Source: Dehalococcoidales bacterium
GTDB lineage: Bacteria > Chloroflexota > Dehalococcoidia > Dehalococcoidales > UBA3254
Length of the DNA stretch: 6,318 nt
NCBI GenBank assembly: GCA_028718465.1
Contig: JAQULX010000179.1
Coordinates: forward strand, 1 to 6,318
Direction of reading: 5' to 3'
Part shown: one piece after another, positions 1 through 5,600 of the stretch
Numbering within the stretch: the stretch's first letter is position 1
How the letters are laid out: each line of letters begins with the position of its first letter
The notes under the pieces: model-generated
Database searches by the model: none
Told to the model about the DNA's origin: nothing
What the model saw: only the letters and a program-made list of their open reading frames with translations
Made by a program: the position numbers and the translations under genes

Positions 1-487
1 GGGAGGCATCATTGAAGACGGCGTCTATCTCAAGGGCAAGGTCGCCATCGGCCAGGGGACCATAGTCCGCGCCGGTACCTGTATCTCCGGACCGGTTGTC
101 ATTGGAGAGGGATGCGAAATCGGTCCCCATGTTTGCATCTTTCCGTCGACCAGTATCGGCGCCGGAGTTGTCATCAATCCTTTTACGGAGATAAAAAACA
201 GCGTTTTAGGCGATGATGTCCATATCAGTTCCGGATCGACCATACAGGATACCGTAATTGATAAAGGCTGCGTTATCGGGGCGCATTTTTGTGCTGTGAG
301 CGAAGAAACTGACGTCAAAGTTGACTCCGAGCACCATACGGTCAAAATAGGGGCCATGATCGGCGAAGGATGTGACATAAAAAGCAACGTTATCGCCCAG
401 CCGGGCGTGATTATCGGAAACAATTGCCGGATTAAACCGCAGAAGGTGGTCAGCGGCAGGCTGGCTGATAAGGGTCTGGTGATGTAG
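1..487 (+). CDS. Sugar-1-phosphate nucleotidylyltransferase/acyltransferase, C-terminal left-handed beta-helix (5' partial)
   Basis: The frame is open from the left edge (first full codon at base 2) to TAG at 485-487, giving 161 visible residues. They form repeated hexapeptide units of the [I/V]G-x-[G/N] type, for example IGQGTIV, IGEGCEIG, IGAGVVIN, LGDDVHI, IGEGCDI and IGNNCRI. This is the triangular left-handed beta-helix of hexapeptide acyltransferases. Coils ending in a short tail (residues KPQKVVSGRLADKGLVM) fit the C-terminal half of GlmU-like or archaeal-type bifunctional sugar-1-phosphate nucleotidylyltransferase/acetyltransferases. Those enzymes make UDP-GlcNAc or related activated sugars for envelope polysaccharide. 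The N-terminal nucleotidyltransferase domain would lie upstream and is not seen, so a stand-alone acyltransferase is possible. The ATG at 296 lies inside the helix and is not the start. The next gene begins 9 bases after the stop, so the two are probably co-transcribed. Confidence 0.85.
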   Translation, partial: GGIIEDGVYLKGKVAIGQGTIVRAGTCISGPVVIGEGCEIGPHVCIFPSTSIGAGVVINPFTEIKNSVLGDDVHISSGSTIQDTVIDKGCVIGAHFCAVSEETDVKVDSEHHTVKIGAMIGEGCDIKSNVIAQPGVIIGNNCRIKPQKVVSGRLADKGLVM

Positions 488-496
488 AATGATAGT

Positions 497-1117
497 ATGC
501 TATTACTGGGTCATATCGGAATCACGCTGGGCACCGCCCTGGTACTGAACCGGATTCTGACACCCGGGCTCCCCGCTCCTTCTCTTCAGCCATCGCCAAA
601 TGTGGAAAACGATACAGCGGACGGTCCTCCTGCCGGAAAAACCGCACCGGCGTACCCTCTGGGAGTGACCGGCATCATTTTCATTATGATCGGCTCGATG
701 CTGCCGGATATTATCGACAAGCCGGTCGGTCACTTCCTTTTTGCCGGTTTCTTTGGCAATAACGGCCGGATATTTTCTCACACTCTCCTTTTCGCCTTGA
801 TAATACTGGTCATGGCAGTGGGCCTGTATGTATATAACAGAAAAACCTGGCTGCTGGCGATGTCTTACGGGGTCTTCATGCACCTGGTATTGGACTTTAT
901 GTGGCGTACGCCCCGGACTCTGTTCTGGCCGCTTTTCGGTCTGGAATTTCCCAGGGGCGATCCTGAATCATCCTGGCTCCTGCGTATGATCTATAATTTG
1001 CTTAACTCTCCTTCGGCCTATATTTCCGAGCTTTTATTGCTGATCGGCATTGTGCTGTTTTTTGCGGCGCTGATATACAGCCCGAGGTTTGCCGCCTGGT
1101 TGCATATCAGGCGCTGA
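497..1117 (+). CDS. YdjM/DUF457-family membrane-bound putative metal-dependent hydrolase
   Basis: This 206-residue protein has about four hydrophobic membrane segments (around residues 8-20, 56-70, 97-113 and 178-196). It carries the family's scattered polar residues: H6 in LGHIG, D71 and D74 in GSMLPDIID, H95 in RIFSHTLLF, and H129 and D133 in HLVLD, followed by the typical LFWPLFG. These His/Asp residues near the membrane face are thought to bind metal. No substrate is established for the family, so the function is only 'putative hydrolase'. A Pro/Ala-rich hydrophilic loop (about 22-54) separates H6 from the LPD motif. ATG 497 is the first in-frame ATG after the upstream stop. The Shine-Dalgarno match is poor, so translation may be coupled to the upstream gene. 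The next gene is 286 bases away behind its own promoter, so this gene probably belongs with the upstream one. Confidence 0.82.
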   Translation: MLLLGHIGITLGTALVLNRILTPGLPAPSLQPSPNVENDTADGPPAGKTAPAYPLGVTGIIFIMIGSMLPDIIDKPVGHFLFAGFFGNNGRIFSHTLLFALIILVMAVGLYVYNRKTWLLAMSYGVFMHLVLDFMWRTPRTLFWPLFGLEFPRGDPESSWLLRMIYNLLNSPSAYISELLLLIGIVLFFAALIYSPRFAAWLHIRR

Positions 1118-1159
1118 GCCCTTTACTTTGCTCCCCTGCGTTCCGCTTCAGCTGTTACC

Positions 1160-1206
1160 AAAGTACTGCGCCCTGACGGGACTTTCTTTATCCCGGATAG
1201 TACTTT
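1160..1206. repeat. Nested inverted repeat downstream of the hydrolase gene
   Basis: AAAGTACT at 1160-1167 is the exact reverse complement of AGTACTTT at 1199-1206. Inside it, CGGGA at 1177-1181 pairs with TCCCG at 1191-1195 around a 9-base loop. The transcript could fold into an 8-bp outer and 5-bp inner stem separated by an asymmetric internal loop. It lies 42 bases after the stop of the hydrolase gene. No T-run follows, so it is not a classical intrinsic terminator. It could stabilise the 3' end of the message or be a protein-binding site. The pairing is seen directly and the role is unknown. Confidence 0.45.
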
Positions 1207-1307
1207 CGGTTGATTGTGAATGGCTGCGCGGATGGTTAAACTGGTGGATATTCGGATATTTGTTCAATTTAAATGAAAAAACGGTAAGATAAGTTAATTT
1301 GATTGTA

Positions 1308-1336
1308 TTGACTACCGCCTTTGGTTAGCCTATATT
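1308..1336 (+). promoter_or_regulatory. Sigma70-type promoter of the pilin cluster
   Basis: TTGACT (1308-1313) and TATATT (1331-1336) each match the consensus at five of six positions and are separated by exactly 17 bases. The stretch just upstream (about 1282-1307) is AT-rich and could act as an UP-like element. Transcription would start near 1343, leaving a leader of about 60 bases before ATG 1404. Position, spacing and direction all fit expression of the three pilin genes. Confidence 0.72.
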
Positions 1337-1348
1337 AAAAATGCCTGC

Positions 1349-1388
1349 GATAGCAGTATCTGTATAAGACGGATCCCGGACAGCTATC
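1349..1388 (+). promoter_or_regulatory. Possible structured leader before the first pilin gene
   Basis: GATAG (1349-1353) plus CTGT (1360-1363) can pair with the contiguous ACAGCTATC (1380-1388), giving 9 bp with a 6-base bulge on the 5' side. An alternative short hairpin, CTGC (1345-1348) with GCAG (1353-1356), uses some of the same bases and would exclude part of it. The structure ends just 2 bases before the AAGGG ribosome binding site. I do not recognise a known riboswitch class. Short pairings like this can occur by chance. Confidence 0.25.
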
Positions 1389-1390
1389 AT

Positions 1391-1395
1391 AAGGG
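1391..1395 (+). promoter_or_regulatory. Ribosome binding site of the first pilin gene
   Basis: AAGGG lies 8 bases before ATG 1404. This favours 1404 over the in-frame ATG at 1425, which has no comparable Shine-Dalgarno. Starting at 1404 also gives the usual basic leader before the QGG cleavage motif. Confidence 0.6.
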
Positions 1396-1403
1396 CTATT
1401 GAT

Positions 1404-1820
1404 ATGAGATATAAAAGAATCAAAATGAGTTTAAAAAGCCAGGGTGGTTTTTCCCTGGCGGAAGTGCTGGTGGCGATGGCTCTCATGTCCGTCGTCGGTG
1501 TAGCCTTTTTGAGCTCCCTCAGTACAGCCTCCCGGGCCTTGATGATTACTGAAGAAAAGCAGGCTGCCCGTAACATCGCCGAAATGCAAATGGAAGATAT
1601 CAAGGCCCAGCCCTGGAATATAACTTACGCACCAATGGATGAAATTGCCGTTCATTATCCGGGGTACTCAGCCAATATAGCTACCAGCTTTCTCCCACCC
1701 TCAGATGATGAGGCTATTCCATCGCGCGATACCAATATCCAGAGAATCGAGATTACGGTGCTGCATCAGAGCGAGCCAATCTATACCGTAGTAAGCTATA
1801 AAGCAAATAGAAGGGAATAA
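1404..1820 (+). CDS. Type IV minor prepilin, PilV/GspI-like
   Basis: This 138-residue protein has a basic 15-residue leader (MRYKRIKMSLKSQGG) followed by FSLAEVLVAMALM. That is a class III prepilin signal: prepilin peptidase would cut between G15 and F16 and methylate the new N-terminus. E20 is the conserved Glu5 of the mature protein, used to align subunits during assembly. The hydrophobic helix (about 16-38) is followed by an amphipathic stretch with 'AARNIAEMQMEDIKAQPWN', typical of PilV/GspI minor pilins, and a short soluble beta-domain. Size is normal for a minor pilin. It is first in a three-gene cluster behind its own promoter and would form a tip complex with the next two. Family assignment rests on the N-terminus and gene order. 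Assigning it to a pilus rather than a type II secretion pseudopilus is inference. Confidence 0.85.
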   Translation: MRYKRIKMSLKSQGGFSLAEVLVAMALMSVVGVAFLSSLSTASRALMITEEKQAARNIAEMQMEDIKAQPWNITYAPMDEIAVHYPGYSANIATSFLPPSDDEAIPSRDTNIQRIEITVLHQSEPIYTVVSYKANRRE

Positions 1821-1871
1821 GGGTATCCGGCGGCCGGGTAATTAATTCACATAACAAAAAGTGAAAAAGAT

Positions 1872-2402
1872 ATGAGATTACCGAGAATAAAACGAATTAA
1901 CCTCTGCCAGGGCGGATACACCCTGAATGAACTGCTGGTTGCCATGGCCATCACCGGTATCCTGATCGGTGGGGTGACCACATCAATTATTCAGATCTTC
2001 AGCGGCAGCATCGGCTCCAGCTCTCGCATGATGGCTGTCAAGCAAATTGAGCATGCCGTCGATACCCTTCGCAGCGATTTTATTGTAGCCCAGCAAATTA
2101 CCCCGGATACGGATACGACATCAGGCTTCCCTCTTCAGTTGACATGGGTTGGCTGGGATGGGGCGGAGGAACATGTTATCGAGTATCGCCTGAGTGATGA
2201 TAACGAGCTGATACGTGGAGAGGAGATCGATGGAGATTCTACGGAGAGAGTGGTAGCGCAGCATATCCAGTCGATCAGCATGCTGGACCCTGACGACTAT
2301 GCAGGCGGCAAAATTACTCTCAGCATTACTTCCTCGGTGGAAAGTCTCCGGTCGGCCGAAGTGACACGGACTATTGATATATTACCGCGCCCGGCGCGAT
2401 AA
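1872..2402 (+). CDS. Type IV minor prepilin, PilW/GspJ-like
   Basis: This 176-residue protein has a basic leader MRLPRIKRINLCQGG, then YTLNELLVAMAITG. Prepilin peptidase would cut after G15, and E20 is mature Glu5. The hydrophobic helix spans about 16-40. The soluble part contains 'RMMAVKQIEHAVDTLRSDFIVAQQI', the helix pattern of PilW/GspJ proteins (minor pilins with a long alpha1 helix), then beta-rich sequence with 'VIEYRLSDDNELIR', also typical of GspJ/PilW. It starts 51 bases after the first pilin gene. Only A-rich sequence lies before the ATG, so its ribosome binding site is weak and coupling or reduced expression is possible. Its leader resembles that of the upstream gene (both MRxxRIK...QGG). 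The next gene begins 17 bases after its stop. The order I-like, J-like, K-like matches gsp minor pseudopilin operons. Confidence 0.83.
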   Translation: MRLPRIKRINLCQGGYTLNELLVAMAITGILIGGVTTSIIQIFSGSIGSSSRMMAVKQIEHAVDTLRSDFIVAQQITPDTDTTSGFPLQLTWVGWDGAEEHVIEYRLSDDNELIRGEEIDGDSTERVVAQHIQSISMLDPDDYAGGKITLSITSSVESLRSAEVTRTIDILPRPAR

Positions 2403-2408
2403 GCAAGC

Positions 2409-2412
2409 GAGG
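2409..2412 (+). promoter_or_regulatory. Ribosome binding site of the giant pilin gene
   Basis: GAGG lies 7 bases before ATG 2420, at optimal spacing. It fixes the start so that an 18-residue basic leader precedes the hydrophobic helix. Confidence 0.65.
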
Positions 2413-2419
2413 TTGGCAT

Positions 2420-2650
2420 ATGCACCGCATATTGGGCAGATACTTGAAAAACATTCACCGCTGTCAGGGCGGGCAGCTCCTGATCATGGTCCTTATAATG
2501 ATGGTCCTGGGAGCGTTTTTGATCACACCCTTGCTGGCTTTCATGAGCACCGGCCTGCTTGTCAACCGTGTCTATGACGACAAGACTGAAGTTTTATATG
2601 CGGCCGATGCCGGCATCGAAGATGCCACCTGGAAGATCCAGTATGACCGG
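2420..2650 (+). other. PilX-like prepilin N-terminal region of the giant protein
   Basis: Residues 1-77 comprise the leader with QGG cleavage motif (cut predicted after G18), a transmembrane/assembly helix rich in Leu, Ile and Met (19-48) with a Pro at mature position 19, and the conserved post-helix stretch ending YAADAGIEDATWKIQ. The missing Glu at mature position 5 separates it from the two upstream pilins and matches GspK-type and several PilX-type tip subunits. Confidence 0.8.
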
Positions 2651-5600
2651 CTGACCGGGTTTTCTCCGTATAACTTCAGCGACTCATTTACTTATGAAAT
2701 TGCCGAAGGTGAGGAGAATGATGAGAATATAAATCAGTACCCTGTTGAAGTTAATATCTGGAATCACTGGGTGCTGTCGGATATGACTGGTCCTATCCCT
2801 CCTCCTACCGAATCCGAGGCTTCCGAGATCGTTTACTCCAATCGGTTGGCTGTTGTTGGTTCGACCATCGAGACCGGAATACCGGCTATTGGCTCGTCAG
2901 GGCAGTCTGTCGAAATCTCACAATACCGGATCAAGGTTATCTATACTCGCTGGGAGGAAGGGCTTGCTGATTTGAAAATCAATCGCATCGGCATCTGGCT
3001 GCCCGGCGGTTTTACTTATTTCAGCGATCCCGATCAGGATTTTGAAGGGGAATCTATTCGCAGCCAGTTGGAAGGGTTGAGCGGAGATCACCAGTCTATA
3101 CCGTATTCACAGCCGTCTAACGGCAACGAAATGATAATCTGGGATTTTGCCGATCCTCCGTCTTTCAATTCCTTCCCGCCTTCAGTTTTGTCTCAGACCA
3201 GTAATGTTTTGACTCTGGAGTTTACCTTCTTTTTCCAGTCGCCGGGCCAGCCTGGCGCCCGACCGGATGCTGTGGCCTGGGTAGAGACCAGCGGAGTGGA
3301 TGAGATCAGCTATGCCTGGAATGCGGATGTGAAAGTTTACCGCGTCCAGTCCACGGCTGAAGATACTACAGTTGAAGCTTATCTGACTAAGAGCGAGCTG
3401 CGGGCCATGAGTTCAGCCGTGGCGGGGGACTATTTCGCCACCGGCAATACCCTGATGAGGAACGCCAACAGTGACAGCGGGCATATCCGGGATACCTGGT
3501 TGAATCCTGACCATTCCAGCAGCGCCCTGGTGGAGGCTGCCGACGTGGGAGAAATCGAGGCGACCGAGGATGACCCGGGGACCCCGGTTGAGATTGCGGC
3601 CGCTTATCTCTACTGGACCGGTTGGAAAAGCGCTGAGAGCCTTTATACAATTTTTTCTGATAATGGATCTGATCTGGATGAATGGCAGACCAGTTCCTCC
3701 GAGTCCCAGACCCGCGTACCCACCGGGGAAGGTGATACCGGAGGCATCTGGAATACCTCTCCTTGCTGGGATGATGTCGATGAGATTGATACCGGCATCA
3801 ATGACGCCGACTATATGACGGGGCTTGGAGGTGGAGGCAATACGGGCTGGCTCAATCCGACCGCCAGCACTGCTGACAGCGGCGGAGATAATAATGGCTT
3901 TGAGAGCAATCCCGATAGAGCTCATATAGATGGTGGTGGGAATGCCGCTAACAACAATGGGGGTGGTGACCGCCACCGCTATTATGGGTACGATACCGGC
4001 GGTATTCCAGCCGGCAGCACCATCACCGGCATTGAAGTACGTCTGGACTGGTGGGTTGACTCTACCTGGTACAGCACGAGCAGTATGGGCGTTGAGCTAT
4101 CCTGGGATGGCGGCGCTACGTGGACCAGCGCCAGGACCGATAATGACGATAGTACCTATTCCAGTAATTCCGTTGTATTAGGTAGCCCATCCGATAGATG
4201 GGGACATACCTGGAGCACTGAACATCTCGACAGTTCCAACTTCCGGGTCAGATTAACCTGCATCTCATCCAGCAGCAGCCGGGACTTTTACCTGGACTGG
4301 GTTCCCGTCCGCATTACCTACAGTTCCAGCAGCGTTGACCAGAAGCTATTCACTTTCACACCTTTTTCCATTCCCGCCGGCATGCCGGTCGACGGTCTGA
4401 CTGTTTACTACCGGGCCAGAGACAATACCATCGGCTATAATAATAATATCCGGGCTGCTGTCAAAGTCGGGGATGATGTCTATTACAATTCTGATACGGG
4501 TAATGATCCGGGAAGCAGATGGCGCACCTATCTGTATACTTTCGCCGTCAATCCGGCCACCGGGTCTCCCTGGACTCCGGAGGATATCAACGGCACCGGT
4601 CCCAATCCGCTGCGGCAATTTGGAGTTTACAGCAGCGACCTGGATCCGGGAGTGCAGGTCTCGGCGGTCTATGCCCGGGTTGATTACGGCTACGCCAGCC
4701 TCTGGAGTGTTGCATCCGAAGAGTTCCGCGGGCGAGGGAGCAGCTCCGCCAACGATGCCCAGCGGATTCTGACCCTGAGGAACAGCCTGGACCTCAGCGC
4801 TTATGCCCCGGACACTGTCAGTATTTCCTGGAATCAAATTGAAAGCGGGACACTGGAACCCGGCGATGCTTTATTGTATGCTTTCTCGAATGATAACGGC
4901 AACTCCTGGAGTGATTATTACGAAGCCTTTAATGACGATAATCCGGCCGGCACCTTTGGAATTGTAATTCCGGAACTTTACCGGGACACCGGTTATTTCA
5001 AAATTCGCTTCTACCTCTCTTTCAACGATAGTGACGAGTATGCATATCTTGATAATATCTCTATCGTAATCACAGAGCTATTCAACGATAACTGCTCGGA
5101 CTATGATAATTGGGACCGCAGCTTTAACAGCCGCTGGAGCATCGATTCCGGACGGTTCAGAGGGACCGGGTCTTCTTCCGCCACAACCGATCAGAGGACT
5201 CTTACCATGAGTGATGGCATCGACCTCAGCCACTTCGATCCGGGGACGGTCTGGATATGCTGGCAGCAGAGCGCCGCCGGTCTTGATCCTGATGACATGC
5301 TTTTCTTTGCTTTCGATAGCGATAATACAAACTGGAGCAGCAATATCGATGCTTTCCGCGGCAGCGATACCAATACCTATTTCGGATGGCAGGTCCCTGA
5401 TGAATATCTGGATACCGGTTTCAGGGTCCGCTTTTACATGGGATTCAATGATTCCAATGATAGTGTTCGTCTGGATAATATCAGCCTTAATATCATGACG
5501 CCCGACAGGTCGGTTTATTTTATGATTGACGGACAGCAGGTCTATTTCGACGGCTCTGCTCCGGCGGCCGGTTCCGAGGAGGTTATCGCCAGCAGCGCGG

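Larger units (their letters stand above)
1118..1403. other. Intergenic region between the hydrolase gene and the pilin cluster
   Basis: I see no convincing gene in these 286 bases. The only sizeable reading frame (67 codons from 1089) overlaps the hydrolase gene and has no recognisable features. From left to right the region holds a nested inverted repeat (1160-1206), a tandem GGATATT pair (1246-1252 and 1254-1260, one base apart), an AT-rich stretch (about 1261-1307), a strong promoter match (1308-1336) and a possibly structured leader ending in a ribosome binding site (1349-1395). The layout marks a transcription-unit boundary. Confidence 0.7.

Noticed and set aside
296..487. Short 63-codon reading frame with its own ATG
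   Set aside because: It is in frame with the beta-helix repeats that extend to the left edge, so the ATG is internal.
1089..1292. 67-codon frame overlapping the end of the hydrolase gene
   Set aside because: It has no Shine-Dalgarno or family resemblance and runs into the AT-rich region upstream of the promoter.
1828..1838. CCGG-CGG-CCGG mini-hairpin after the first pilin gene
   Set aside because: Only a 4-bp stem with no T-run, so it is unlikely to terminate transcription between genes of one cluster.
2374..2577. 67-codon frame across the junction of the second and third pilin genes
   Set aside because: It is a shadow of two well-supported genes in other frames.
3929..3970. Gly/Asn/Asp-rich stretch as a possible RTX calcium repeat
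   Set aside because: It does not follow the GGxGxDxxx nonapeptide spacing and occurs once, so it is better read as a flexible loop.
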